Assembly (NCBI RefSeq): GCF_000027145.1
Contig: NC_013891.1
Location: 1,364,001 to 1,428,000 of the forward strand
Direction: 5' to 3'
Length of the DNA: 64,000 nucleotides
Origin: Listeria seeligeri serovar 1/2b str. SLCC3954
GTDB lineage: Bacteria > Bacillota > Bacilli > Lactobacillales > Listeriaceae
Below are positions 17,791-27,065 of the stretch, one piece after another; the first letter of the stretch is position 1, and the number at the start of each line of letters is the position of its first letter. The notes under the pieces are model-generated. The model was not told the DNA's origin. It made no database searches and was given only the letters and a program-made list of their open reading frames with translations. The position numbers were made by a program, and so were the translations under genes.

Positions 17791-17815
17791 TTTCCCGTCT
17801 ATTTTGCTTTTAAAC
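17791..17815 (-). promoter_or_regulatory. Sigma-B promoter of the glutathione-reductase-like gene
   Basis: On the minus strand GTTTAA (17810-17815) and GGGAAA (17791-17796) are separated by 13 bases, an excellent match to the Listeria sigma-B consensus. It lies 25 bases upstream of the start. The orthologous gene (lmo1433) is known as a sigma-B regulon member. Confidence 0.85.
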
Positions 17816-17816
17816 G

Positions 17817-17851
17817 AAAAAACCGCTACACAATGTATGTGTAACGGTTTT
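17817..17851 (-). terminator. Terminator of the asd-dapG-dapA-rnjB operon
   Basis: AAAACCGTTACACA pairs with TGTGTAGCGGTTTT (one G-U pair) around a five-base loop, followed by T residues on the minus strand, immediately after the rnjB stop. Confidence 0.88.
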
Positions 17852-17855
17852 CTAA

Positions 17856-19523
17856 CTAAACTTCCATGATGATTGGTAAAATCATTGGACGACGTTTAGT
17901 TTGTTCAAATAGATAACGATTTAATTGGTCGCGAATGTCTTGTTTTAATTTAGCCCATTCAAAACCAGTCTCTTGTAAGTTTTTCTCCACGATTTTTGTA
18001 ACAACTTTCGAGGATTCTTCTATTAAATGTTCCGATTCACGAACATAAATGAAACCACGAGAAATAATTTCAGGCCCAGAAGTGATTGTTTTCGTTTTGC
18101 GATTAAGTGTAACTACGACAATGAAAATACCATCTTCTGAAAGCAATTTGCGGTCTCTTAAGACAATGTTTCCAACGTCTCCTACACCTAGACCATCAAT
18201 AAGTGTATTTCCTGAATATACTCGATTACCAGCAGTCATTTTATCATTTTTGTATTCTAAAATTTCCCCTTTTCCAACGATGAATACGTTTGACTTTGCC
18301 ATGCCTACTTCATGTGCTAATTTTGCGTGGCTAATGAGCATACGATATTCACCGTGCACTGGAACAAAATAACGCGGTTTTAACAAATTAATCATTAATT
18401 TTAAGTCTTCTTGGCTTGCGTGTCCTGAGATAAAAAGACTATTACTCATTGTTAATACTTTAGCACCAGCTTTATACAGCATATCCATCGTTTTGGCCAT
18501 CATTGTTTCTAGTGATGGTGATGGCGTAGTTGTAATATAAACGGTATCACCAGGTTTAATATTCAGTTGCGGATGATTTCCTTTTGTCATTAATTGTAAG
18601 GATTGGATTGGTTCTCCTAAGTTCCCTGTTTCAATAATGGTAATTTCCTCATCGTTATATTTCTTCACATCTTTTAACGGGATGATTAAATCTTCTTTGA
18701 TAATAATTTTATCTAAACTTCCAGCAATTTCAAAAACACGTTCTAATTCTTTACCAACGATAGCTACTTTTCGTTTGGTTGCAACGGATGCATCCAGTAC
18801 TTGTTGTAACCGGATTAAGTTTGAAGCAACGCAAGCAACGATAATTCTGCCATCAGCCATGCGGAATGCGTGTCTAATTTCTTCTTCAATCAGGCTATCA
18901 CTTGATGTTGTTCCTTGATGTTCTGCTTCTGAGCTATCGGAAAGTAATGCAAGAACTCCTTTTTCGCCGAATTCAGCAATGTGGCTTAAATCAGAAGCGT
19001 AACCATCTTTAGCAGATTGATCAAATTTGAAATCACCTGTGTAAACGATCGAGCCTTCACTTGTTTCAAGCACAATTCCAACAGAATCAGGAATTGTATG
19101 TGTTGTACGGAAAAACGATACATCAATTTTAGCAAAAGATAATGTAGTCTCCGCGTCGACAATATGGAAATTTTTAAAACGTAACTTACGGTGTTCTTTA
19201 AGAGCTGATTTAGCTAACGCAATGGTTAGTTCAGTTCCATAAACGGGTGCTTTTACTTTTTGAAGTAGGTAAGGAAGTGCGCCAATTGCGTCTTCATGAC
19301 CATGTGTTAGGAAAATAGCTTTAATTCTGTCTTTGTTTTCTTCTAAATATTTAAAATCAGGGATAACGATATCAATTCCTAGTAATTCGTTTTCTGGAAA
19401 CATTAAGCCCGCGTCTAATATGAAGATATCTTCGTCTATTTCTACAACATATAAATTTTTGCCACTTTCATCGACACCGCCGAGTGGAATAATTTTTATG
19501 TTTTTCGCTTTTTTTATTGTCAA
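17856..19523 (-). CDS. rnjB: Ribonuclease J2
   Basis: RNase J proteins are metallo-beta-lactamase/beta-CASP nucleases that process and degrade RNA from 5' ends; J2 partners J1. The 555-residue product has the beta-lactamase domain with H74-G-H76-E-D78, His142 (RTTHTIPDS) and Asp164 (YTGDFKFD), the beta-CASP motif LFISGHASQ, and the C-terminal domain ending RRPMILPIIMEV. Position 79 is Ala where active RNase J1 has His (HGHEDA, not HGHEDH), as expected for the weaker J2 form. The start is TTG after AAAGGAGG. It follows dapA by 19 bases, the same order as rnjB (ymfA) behind dapA in Bacillus, which supports J2. Confidence 0.92.
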   Translation of the reverse strand: MTIKKAKNIKIIPLGGVDESGKNLYVVEIDEDIFILDAGLMFPENELLGIDIVIPDFKYLEENKDRIKAIFLTHGHEDAIGALPYLLQKVKAPVYGTELTIALAKSALKEHRKLRFKNFHIVDAETTLSFAKIDVSFFRTTHTIPDSVGIVLETSEGSIVYTGDFKFDQSAKDGYASDLSHIAEFGEKGVLALLSDSSEAEHQGTTSSDSLIEEEIRHAFRMADGRIIVACVASNLIRLQQVLDASVATKRKVAIVGKELERVFEIAGSLDKIIIKEDLIIPLKDVKKYNDEEITIIETGNLGEPIQSLQLMTKGNHPQLNIKPGDTVYITTTPSPSLETMMAKTMDMLYKAGAKVLTMSNSLFISGHASQEDLKLMINLLKPRYFVPVHGEYRMLISHAKLAHEVGMAKSNVFIVGKGEILEYKNDKMTAGNRVYSGNTLIDGLGVGDVGNIVLRDRKLLSEDGIFIVVVTLNRKTKTITSGPEIISRGFIYVRESEHLIEESSKVVTKIVEKNLQETGFEWAKLKQDIRDQLNRYLFEQTKRRPMILPIIMEV

Positions 19524-19542
19524 AGCGTAGACCTCCTTTGAA

Positions 19543-20424
19543 CTATTTAGAAAGTCCTTCTAATATAGCTTGTAATTTCGTTCCTTGTTCAGCATTCAAA
19601 TCTACGAGTGGCAACCTAACTGGGCCAACACTAAGACCTTGTTGATTTAATAAGTATTTTGTTGGTGCAGGGTTTGGCACAGCGAATAACCCGTTCATTA
19701 ATGGAAGTAACTTGCGATGAATACTTGCTGCTTTTGTAACTTCACCTTTTTCAAATGCTTGAATCATTTCTTGCATTTCATTACCAACGATGTGACTTGC
19801 GACAGAAATAACACCGTCTCCCCCTACGGATAATATTGGTAAGGTCAAACTATCATCGCCACTATAAACCAAGAAATCATCAGAAGTATCAGCAATAATT
19901 TTACTGATATTTTCTAAATCACCGCTTGATTCTTTGACACCAATGATATTAGGCAATTTTGCAAGACGAATTATTGTTTCTGGTTCGATATTTACAACAC
20001 TACGTCCCGGAATATTGTAAATAACAACTGGTAAACTCGAAGCTTCTGCTACAGCAGCAAAATGTGCGTATAAACCGTCTTGATTTGGTTTATTATAATA
20101 TGGAGCAACGATTAATACTGCATCTATTCCACCTAGTTCAGCTACTTCTTTTGTAAATTCAATTGTTTCCGCAGTATTGTTTGAACCAGTTCCAGCTATT
20201 AATTTGGCGCGTCCATCATTCGTTTCGATAACTTGGCGGAATAATTTAATTTTTTCATCATGTGACAAAGTTGGCGATTCACCAGTTGTACCAGCGATTA
20301 CCAAACCATCAGAGCCATTTTCTATTAAGTGATTCACGAGATGATGAATTCTTTTTTTGCATACTTTATTTTTATCTGGGTGAATTGGTGTCACCATTGC
20401 TGTTATTACTTTCCCTAAATCCAT
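19543..20424 (-). CDS. dapA: 4-hydroxy-tetrahydrodipicolinate synthase
   Basis: DapA condenses pyruvate with aspartate semialdehyde at the branch to lysine and meso-diaminopimelate, the cell-wall crosslinking residue in Listeria. The 293-residue TIM barrel shows the Schiff-base lysine Lys164 in VKESSGD, Tyr136 in YNIPGR, Arg141, and the Thr46-Thr47 pair in AGTTGES. Start ATG after AAGGAGGAAATG. It lies 14 bases after dapG, so the operon asd-dapG-dapA supplies three consecutive early steps of the pathway. Confidence 0.96.
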   Translation of the reverse strand: MDLGKVITAMVTPIHPDKNKVCKKRIHHLVNHLIENGSDGLVIAGTTGESPTLSHDEKIKLFRQVIETNDGRAKLIAGTGSNNTAETIEFTKEVAELGGIDAVLIVAPYYNKPNQDGLYAHFAAVAEASSLPVVIYNIPGRSVVNIEPETIIRLAKLPNIIGVKESSGDLENISKIIADTSDDFLVYSGDDSLTLPILSVGGDGVISVASHIVGNEMQEMIQAFEKGEVTKAASIHRKLLPLMNGLFAVPNPAPTKYLLNQQGLSVGPVRLPLVDLNAEQGTKLQAILEGLSK

Positions 20425-20438
20425 CTTTCATTTCCTCC

Positions 20439-21650
20439 TTACTTAATTTCCAAACAAAATACATCATGAAGGGCATTGACTGCCGAAATTAAGTCCTCTT
20501 CTCTTACTAATACCCAAATAGTGGTGTGACTATCCGCCGATTGTAAAATTGGGATATTTTTTTCAGATAATGCGCCAACTATTTTGGCTGTAACACCTGG
20601 TACACCAGTAATGCCAGCACCAACAATAGAAACTTTTGCACACGCTTCTCGCACGCTCGTTTGTAGACCTGCCGCTTCTAAAAGATCTTTAACTACTTGT
20701 CGTTTTTCTTCTGGAACAGTAAAAATGACAGAATTAGTAGAGATATTAATGAAATCTAGGCTAATTCCAGCATCTGCTAATATTTTAAAGGCTTGCTGCT
20801 GTGCTTTCACAGTTTCTGTTGTGACAGATATTTGTGTTAGATTTGTCACGTGAGCAACACCAGTAACCATCCGTTCTTTAACATCGAAATGACCCGCTTC
20901 ATCCGCTAACGAAGTGACAAGTGTTCCAGTACTTTCTAAATAAGTAGAACGAATCCGCATCGGGATTTTGGCAGTCATGGCGATTTCAACTGCACGTGGA
21001 TGAATAACTTTTGCACCTTGATAGGCCATGTTACTTACTTCATTATAACTCACTTTTGGAAGAGAACGAGCGTGTTCCACGATTCGTGGGTCCGCCGTCA
21101 TCATTCCGTCTACATCGGTGAAAATATCAATATAATCTGCTTGTAGAGAAACTCCAAGTGCCGCTGCTGATGTATCACTACCTCCACGACCAAGTGTGGT
21201 AATATCACCATTCTCAGCCATACCTTGAAAACCAGCAACCACTGCAACATCGAGTGATTCAAGTGCTTGATGAAGCCGAGTGGTGTCTACTTCTGTAATT
21301 TTAGCATTTAAATGATCATTGGAAGTGATAATACCTGCTTGACCACCTGAAAATGATTCTGCTTTAATATTTGCTTCTTTTAACATATTTGTAAATACAG
21401 AAGCGGAAATAGTTTCCCCTACAGAAAGCAATGTATCCTGTTCTCTAGCAGTTAATTTTGTTTCTTTTGCACCAATCAGTTCTAAAAGAGTATCCGTTGC
21501 ATAAGGGTCTCCGTAACGCCCGATAGCAGATACAACCACAACTACTTTATAACCGTCATTAAGTGCATGTTTGATGTGATTAAAAGCCATCAAACGAATT
21601 TTTTCATTTTGGACAGAAGTTCCGCCAAATTTTTGTACGATGATTTTCAT
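20439..21650 (-). CDS. dapG: Aspartokinase (DapG type)
   Basis: Phosphorylates aspartate, the first step to diaminopimelate, lysine, threonine and methionine. The 403-residue protein has the amino acid kinase domain starting KFGGTSV (residues 7-13), catalytic FTDVDGMMTADPRIV, and two C-terminal ACT domains (about 265-400) that bind the feedback inhibitor. Its place between asd and dapA matches Bacillus dapG, the diaminopimelate-sensitive isozyme; the feedback ligand is inferred from that synteny. Start ATG preceded by AGAGGTG. No lysine riboswitch lies upstream in this operon. Confidence 0.93.
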   Translation of the reverse strand: MKIIVQKFGGTSVQNEKIRLMAFNHIKHALNDGYKVVVVVSAIGRYGDPYATDTLLELIGAKETKLTAREQDTLLSVGETISASVFTNMLKEANIKAESFSGGQAGIITSNDHLNAKITEVDTTRLHQALESLDVAVVAGFQGMAENGDITTLGRGGSDTSAAALGVSLQADYIDIFTDVDGMMTADPRIVEHARSLPKVSYNEVSNMAYQGAKVIHPRAVEIAMTAKIPMRIRSTYLESTGTLVTSLADEAGHFDVKERMVTGVAHVTNLTQISVTTETVKAQQQAFKILADAGISLDFINISTNSVIFTVPEEKRQVVKDLLEAAGLQTSVREACAKVSIVGAGITGVPGVTAKIVGALSEKNIPILQSADSHTTIWVLVREEDLISAVNALHDVFCLEIK

Positions 21651-21671
21651 TTCTTACACCTCTAAATAACT

Positions 21672-22715
21672 TTAAATAATCGCTAATTTTACTAAGCTTT
21701 CAGCGATTTGAATAGAATTCCAAGCAGCGCCTTTTAGTAGATTATCAGAAACAATCCACATATGGAAACCTTTAGTATCATCTAAATCAGCACGAATACG
21801 ACCAACAAATACTTCTTTTTTACCGGCAGTATGAATAGCTTGTGGATAAACTTGGTTAGCTGGATCGTCTTCCAAAACAACTCCCGGAGCTGTTTTCAAA
21901 GTATTTTGAATGTCTTTGGCACTTACTCCTTCTTTGTCTATTTCGATATAGACGCTTTCAGAGTGACCACTTACTACAGGAATACGAACACACGTAGCAG
22001 ATACTTTAATACTATTATCTTCCATGATTTTCTTAGTTTCATTGATCATTTTCATTTCTTCGTATGTATAATCATTTTCTGTGAAAACATCAATTTGTGG
22101 TAAAGCATTAAATGCAATCGGATAGTGTTTTTTGTCACCTTTTACTGGCATGATTTCTGGAGTGAAAGCTTTATTGTCAAGCACTGCTCTACTGCCTTCT
22201 TGTAATTCTTTAATGGCACTTACTCCAGAGCCTGAAACAGCTTGATAAGTTGAAACAATAATACGATTTAATCCATATGCTTCTCGAATCGGTTCGAGTG
22301 CTGCAACCATTTGAATTGTCGAGCAGTTCGGATTAGCTATAATACCTTTATGTGAGAAGAGTGCTTGTTCATTCACTTCAGGAACAACCAATGGAACAGT
22401 TGGATCCATCCGATAAGCACTTGTGTTATCAATGACGATTGCTCCGTGTTTTACAGCTTCTTTAGCCAATGCTATAGAAACGGAACCACCAGCACTAAAT
22501 AAAGCAATATCTACACCTTCAAAACTTTCAGGTTTAGCTTCTTGAATGGTTACTTCCTCACCACGAAAAGTTATTTTTTTTCCAGCAGAGCGAGCCGAAG
22601 ACAAGAATGAAACTTGCTTTATCTTAAAAGTCGCCGCCTCTTCTAGTAATTCAATCATTTGGGTACCAACTGCACCAGTAGCACCTACAACTGCGACATG
22701 ATAGCTTTTTGTCAT
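21672..22715 (-). CDS. asd: Aspartate-semialdehyde dehydrogenase
   Basis: Reduces aspartyl phosphate to the semialdehyde with NADPH. The 347-residue protein has the nucleotide loop GATGAVG (residues 11-17), the catalytic Cys131 in NPNCST and the catalytic His in VSGHSES. Start ATG after GAAGGAGG. It is the first gene of asd-dapG-dapA-rnjB, with 21 bases to dapG. A possible -10 (TATGAT with upstream TG) lies near 22795, without a convincing -35. Confidence 0.95.
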   Translation of the reverse strand: MTKSYHVAVVGATGAVGTQMIELLEEAATFKIKQVSFLSSARSAGKKITFRGEEVTIQEAKPESFEGVDIALFSAGGSVSIALAKEAVKHGAIVIDNTSAYRMDPTVPLVVPEVNEQALFSHKGIIANPNCSTIQMVAALEPIREAYGLNRIIVSTYQAVSGSGVSAIKELQEGSRAVLDNKAFTPEIMPVKGDKKHYPIAFNALPQIDVFTENDYTYEEMKMINETKKIMEDNSIKVSATCVRIPVVSGHSESVYIEIDKEGVSAKDIQNTLKTAPGVVLEDDPANQVYPQAIHTAGKKEVFVGRIRADLDDTKGFHMWIVSDNLLKGAAWNSIQIAESLVKLAII

Positions 22716-22875
22716 TGTTTACAATTCCTCCTTCAATTTAATCCTCTTATCCCTGCTTTAAAACAGAAATCTGGTTAATTTTACACTTACTTTATCATAC
22801 CATAAACGAAGCCATTTCGCAGTTTTTTATACGAATTAGCAATTATTTTTTTAATTGTTTGTTAGTTTAGATTAT

Positions 22876-22912
22876 AAAAAACCACTTTCCAAACACGGAA
22901 AGTGGTTTTTGG
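22876..22912 (-). terminator. Terminator after the penicillin-binding protein gene
   Basis: AAAAACCACTTTCC and GGAAAGTGGTTTTT form a perfect 14-bp stem with a six-base loop, directly next to the stop of the PBP gene. Confidence 0.92.
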
Positions 22913-25078
22913 TTAATCTTCTGTTTGTTTGGACTGAGCTTCAGCTGCTTGTTTTTTGTTATTAATTGGTTGTTCTACTTTAGAGTCAGTCTTATTATTT
23001 TTTGCTCGTTCTTTTTTCAGCTCGAAATATTTATCGAATACTTCTTTGGAAATTGCCATATTTGTTTTATGGTCAGTTCCATATGGTCGATAAATCCAAG
23101 GTACAACGACTGAAATAGCGATTTCTGGTTTTTCTACTGGAGCGTAACCTACGAAAGTTGTATTCCAAACGCTGGCCATTGTGTTACCTTCTTTTGGACC
23201 ATCGTAAAAGGCATCGGCAGTACCAGTTTTACCAGCTACATCGTAATCACTTGATGTGAAGACTGTTCTAGCTGTACCGGTTGGACCGTGTGTTACTTCA
23301 TAGAAACCTTGTTGTACTGTTTTGATATCACTTTCGGAAACGCCAATTTTATTTAATACTTTTGGTTCATTCGAAGTTGCAAGCGTCCCTACTGTATCGC
23401 CGTTTGTACTAGGATTTCTAATTTCTTTTACCATACTTGGAGCAATTCTTGAACCACCATTAGCGATGGTCGAAACATATTGCGCCATTTGTAGTGGCGT
23501 GTAGGAGTCATATTGTCCGATTGCAAAGTCGAGGATTTTACCAATGGTTTGGTCGTCTCCTTTGTAACCAGTTTGTTCTCCTGGAAGGTCAATTCCAGTT
23601 TTAACCCCTAAGCCAAATTGATTGTAGTAATACCGCATGTCATCAAAGGTACTAAGTGGCGCTTTAAGTGGACCATTTGGCACGTAGTTCGCTCCACCCA
23701 TTTTCATCGCTACTTGATACATATATGAGTTGGATGAAATTTCAAGTGCTCCAACTGGATCAAGCGGTCGGTTAGCTGCTCCTGTTCTGTTGAACCAAGA
23801 ACTCTTTGGTTTGGTTCCTTTTAATACAATTGGTTGGTCGGTGAAGACTGTGTCGTTTGTAATAGCGCCATCCATAATACCGCCTAAAATTGTAGAACCT
23901 TTTACAGCTGATCCCATTGCGTATGCTGTTGTAAATGTTCCAAGTGAGTAATCTTCAAACTCGCCTTTTTCGTTCAATTTTTGTCCAGCGAGTGCAAGAA
24001 CTTCGCCTGAATATGGATCCATTGCAACAACGAATGCACGGTCGAATAAATCAGAACCAGCATATTGTTTACCTTGGGAAATGTTATCTCGTAAAATTTC
24101 TTCTACTGCTTTTTGGAATTCCACATCAACGGAAAGAATTAAATCTTTTCCTTTTGAACCTTCGTATTTGCTAACTGTTTCAATAATGTTACCTTTTGAA
24201 TCAAGCACACTTTCTGATTGTGATTTTGATCCAGCTAGCACACTTTCATATTGAGCTTCTAAATAACTCTTACCTACCCGGTCGTTTCGGCTATATCCTT
24301 GAGACAAATAATATTCAGCTTTGTCTTTTGGTAAACCTTCTTTTGCACTGGAAACGGAACCTAAAATAGAGCGTAATGTTTCATCATAAGTGTAATAACG
24401 ATTCCAGTCGGTTGTAGTATCTACACCTGGCAAGCTGTCCATGTTTTCACTGACACGTGCAATTTCTTCATCTGTTACATCTTTGTTTTTAATAACTGAT
24501 TCTGTCATAGCGTAACCAGTTGTCATTTTTTTGTAAATGGTTGCAACTTTTAAGTCTTCTTTACTTAGACTATCGATATCAGCTTGTGTTACATTATCAA
24601 CTTGAATTTTATAAGCTTTAGAAGCATCGAGCGCTTGTTCTTTAGCGGATAAACGGTTTAAAGATTCTGTTTGGTGCGTTAATATCCAGTAATCTTTTAA
24701 GTCACGATCCGTTAATTTTTCCGGCTCAACGGTAATTAACTTTTCGAGTGTTTGGGCCACGTGAAGCGTTTCGGATGTTTCTGTTTGTTGGCTTCTCGTA
24801 TAAGTAATCGATTTAACCGCTGAATTACCAACTAATAAGTTATAATTACGATCATAAATGCTACCACGAGGAACGTTTTTTGAAACTGTTACGTTATCGG
24901 TTTCCTCTAATTGACGTTTATACGTATCTCCTTGCACGATTTGGACAATTCCCAGACGTAAAATTAACACCGAGAATAATATGAAAATAATAAAGAATAA
25001 AATATTTAAACGTAGTGGAATGATGGCGCGCTTCTTCTTGGCAGAGTCTTTTTTCTTTTTTCTAAAATTTAGTTTCAC
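22913..25078 (-). CDS. Class B penicillin-binding protein (transpeptidase, PBP2/PbpA-like)
   Basis: A 721-residue monofunctional transpeptidase that crosslinks peptidoglycan outside the membrane. A basic cytoplasmic tail (about 1-20) is followed by one membrane anchor (about 23-45), the dimerisation domain with the RGSIYDRN motif at 71-78, and the penicillin-binding domain with nucleophile motif Ser390-A-V-Lys393, Ser448-S-Asn450, and KTGT at 617-620. The C-terminal 50 residues are polar and low-complexity (Lys/Gln/Asn rich). Its elongation-type features resemble Bacillus PbpA/PbpH. It corresponds by synteny to lmo1438 of L. monocytogenes. It sits beside the diaminopimelate pathway genes but is a separate unit with its own terminator. 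Confidence 0.92.
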   Translation of the reverse strand: MKLNFRKKKKDSAKKKRAIIPLRLNILFFIIFILFSVLILRLGIVQIVQGDTYKRQLEETDNVTVSKNVPRGSIYDRNYNLLVGNSAVKSITYTRSQQTETSETLHVAQTLEKLITVEPEKLTDRDLKDYWILTHQTESLNRLSAKEQALDASKAYKIQVDNVTQADIDSLSKEDLKVATIYKKMTTGYAMTESVIKNKDVTDEEIARVSENMDSLPGVDTTTDWNRYYTYDETLRSILGSVSSAKEGLPKDKAEYYLSQGYSRNDRVGKSYLEAQYESVLAGSKSQSESVLDSKGNIIETVSKYEGSKGKDLILSVDVEFQKAVEEILRDNISQGKQYAGSDLFDRAFVVAMDPYSGEVLALAGQKLNEKGEFEDYSLGTFTTAYAMGSAVKGSTILGGIMDGAITNDTVFTDQPIVLKGTKPKSSWFNRTGAANRPLDPVGALEISSNSYMYQVAMKMGGANYVPNGPLKAPLSTFDDMRYYYNQFGLGVKTGIDLPGEQTGYKGDDQTIGKILDFAIGQYDSYTPLQMAQYVSTIANGGSRIAPSMVKEIRNPSTNGDTVGTLATSNEPKVLNKIGVSESDIKTVQQGFYEVTHGPTGTARTVFTSSDYDVAGKTGTADAFYDGPKEGNTMASVWNTTFVGYAPVEKPEIAISVVVPWIYRPYGTDHKTNMAISKEVFDKYFELKKERAKNNKTDSKVEQPINNKKQAAEAQSKQTED

Positions 25079-25173
25079 GCAAAGTTACCTCACTTTTCAA
25101 TAATACCTTTCCCTATTGTAGCTGAAAAAACATCATTTTTCCACTGTAAGTTCATTAGAAATTCATTAGAAAT

Positions 25174-25200
25174 AAAAAAAGACCCACCTAAGTGAGCCTT
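25174..25200 (-). terminator. Terminator of sodA
   Basis: GGCTCAC pairs with GTGGGTC (two G-U pairs) around TTAG, followed by seven T on the minus strand, eight bases after the sodA stop. Confidence 0.8.
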
Positions 25201-25207
25201 TTGGTTA

Positions 25208-25816
25208 TTATTTTGCTGCGTCAAAGCGTTTGTTTGCTTCTTCCCAGTTGATAACATTCCAAAATGTGTCAATGTATTCAGGACGACGATTTTGGAATTT
25301 AAGGTAATAAGCATGTTCCCAAACGTCTAAGCCAAGAACTGGTGTTTTACCTTCGCTAAGTGGAGAATCTTGATTTGCAGTAGAAACGATTTCTAATTTA
25401 CCGTTATTAACTACTAGCCATGCCCAACCAGAGCCAAAACGTGCTGCAGCTGCTGCGTTAAATTTTTCTTTAAATTCGTCAAAAGTACCGAATTCACTTT
25501 CGATTGCTGTTTTCAAGTTACCAGTTGGTGCCCCGCCGCCATTTGGACTAAGGATAGACCAGAATAATGTATGGTTAGCATGCCCACCACCATGGTTACG
25601 TACTGCACCGCGAATGTCTTCAGGAACGCTATCTAGATTAGCAACTAATTCTTCTACAGGCTTGCTTGCAAGATCTGCGTGTCCAGCAACTGCTTCATTT
25701 AGTTTTGTTACATAAGTATTGTGGTGCTTTGTATAGTGAATTTCCATTGTTTCTTTATCAAAATTCGGCTCCAAAGCATCATAAGTATAAGGTAATTTTG
25801 GTAATTCGTAAGTCAT
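25208..25816 (-). CDS. sodA: Superoxide dismutase, Mn (Fe/Mn family)
   Basis: Dismutates superoxide to peroxide and oxygen in the cytosol. The 202-residue protein has metal ligands His27, His82 in [11 protein letters not shown], and the C-terminal DVWEHAYYL pair. The [10 protein letters not shown] pattern and lengths fit Mn-dependent SodA. Start ATG after CGAGGAGG. It is a single-gene unit. Manganese would come from MntH, encoded about 16 kb away. Confidence 0.96.
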   Translation of the reverse strand: MTYELPKLPYTYDALEPNFDKETMEIHYTKHHNTYVTKLNEAVAGHADLASKPVEELVANLDSVPEDIRGAVRNHGGGHANHTLFWSILSPNGGGAPTGNLKTAIESEFGTFDEFKEKFNAAAAARFGSGWAWLVVNNGKLEIVSTANQDSPLSEGKTPVLGLDVWEHAYYLKFQNRRPEYIDTFWNVINWEEANKRFDAAK

Positions 25817-26124
25817 TAAAAATTCCTCCTCGGATTGTTTTATTATTTATGTGAAAAGAAATTACACTCTAAGGCAAAAGTTATAGCGCCTATTTCCATA
25901 GAACTACATTTTACCTTAAATAACGTTTCTCTTTACACCATTTAGCCTACCACGACCCAGAAATGCTTGCAATTTTTCTGCTCAGTGATGTTTCAATATT
26001 GATTTTGCACCCATTTCAAGCTATGATTAAAGCTAGGTGGAAAAAGTAAGCTCTTTTGCACATACATGTTTCTTTTTCCCGGAAAATGAAAAGTTAAACC
26101 ATTAGGTGAGGTGTTGAAAAAAGA
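25817..26124. other. Intergenic region between divergent sodA and the DUF1189 gene
   Basis: About 308 bases with no open frame I would call. It must hold both divergent promoters, but I found no well-spaced consensus pair or operator that I can defend. The A/T-rich part nearest sodA is its leader. Confidence 0.5.
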
Positions 26125-26922
26125 ATGAATATTTTTAAACGCTTCTGGAAAAGTTTGTATTCCCCTGCGGATATTGCATCGTTTCGAAATGACAAAATCA
26201 GAAAAAGTATCGTCTATATCATCGTTTTGTCATTTGTTACATTCCTTCCATTAGCATACTTTACAAGTGTTACAACTCAAAATGCGCTGAAAGTTGGCGA
26301 AGAAACAATTACGAATGAAATTCCAGATTTCAAAGTGACAGATGGAAAACTCATCCTAACCGATGATAAAGTCAAAAACTTACCCATCTCTATTGATCAA
26401 GATCAATTACATATTTATTTTGATGCTTCTGGTACGCTTGATAAAGACGATGTGGATAATAAAATAGCTTCTTATGATAGTGCAGTTGCATTTCTATCAG
26501 ATGGTATTTATATTACTGCTGCTGGCGTTTCGCAATCATTTAGTTACGAAACAGCAGGCATAAGTGACAAAGCTGATTTAGTTAACTTGTATACATCGGT
26601 TGAATCGTTAGCTAAATATTTTATTCCTATTGCCTTAGTCGTATTATTTATCTTTATGCTTGGTTCTGCTTTCTTCCGAGTGATACTTTATGCGCTCTTT
26701 GGATTTATTTTATCTGGATTTGGGCGAACAGGTATTTCTTTCCGTCAAAACTGGATGATAGCTTCTTACAGTATTACTTTAGCGGCTATTTTTACTATGA
26801 TTATGGAAGCTTTACAAATTATCGTTCCTTTTGGAATGGAAATCAACATGGTTGTGAGCATGATTTTTGTATTCCTTGCGATTCGATCTATTCCTCCGAG
26901 CGAGCCAACTATCGAACAATAA
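26125..26922 (+). CDS. DUF1189 family membrane protein
   Basis: A 265-residue protein with an N-terminal cytoplasmic stretch (FKRFWKSLYSPADIASFR), one helix at about 30-47, an extracellular domain of roughly 110 residues, and three or four C-terminal helices (about 165-260). This is the DUF1189 pattern, matching Bacillus YqgB, which also lies near sodA and ispG. Function unknown. In related Listeria the next gene downstream is ispG, which is absent here; a strong terminator follows instead. Confidence 0.82.
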   Translation: MNIFKRFWKSLYSPADIASFRNDKIRKSIVYIIVLSFVTFLPLAYFTSVTTQNALKVGEETITNEIPDFKVTDGKLILTDDKVKNLPISIDQDQLHIYFDASGTLDKDDVDNKIASYDSAVAFLSDGIYITAAGVSQSFSYETAGISDKADLVNLYTSVESLAKYFIPIALVVLFIFMLGSAFFRVILYALFGFILSGFGRTGISFRQNWMIASYSITLAAIFTMIMEALQIIVPFGMEINMVVSMIFVFLAIRSIPPSEPTIEQ

Positions 26923-26929
26923 CTACTAA

Positions 26930-26959
26930 CCACTTGCTATTTTGCAAGTGGTTTTTTTT
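26930..26959 (+). terminator. Terminator of the DUF1189 gene
   Basis: CCACTTGC and GCAAGTGG form a perfect 8-bp stem with a six-base loop, followed by a run of eight T on the plus strand. Confidence 0.92.
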
Positions 26960-27065
26960 ATGAGTAAATAGACGTGATTTTGCAGTTGGAAAATGATATG
27001 ATTTAAAAATCAGTGCGAAAAATAGAACGATTTTTTCTCATTTGTTTTGGAAGGGAGCGGTTTTT

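Noticed and set aside
22716-22875. A lysine riboswitch upstream of the asd-dapG-dapA operon
   Set aside because: None of the conserved L-box elements is present and the leader is too short.
25090-25314. A 74-codon open frame across the end of sodA on the same strand in another frame
   Set aside because: It runs through the sodA coding region and its terminator, has no ribosome site or homology, and is explained by sodA.
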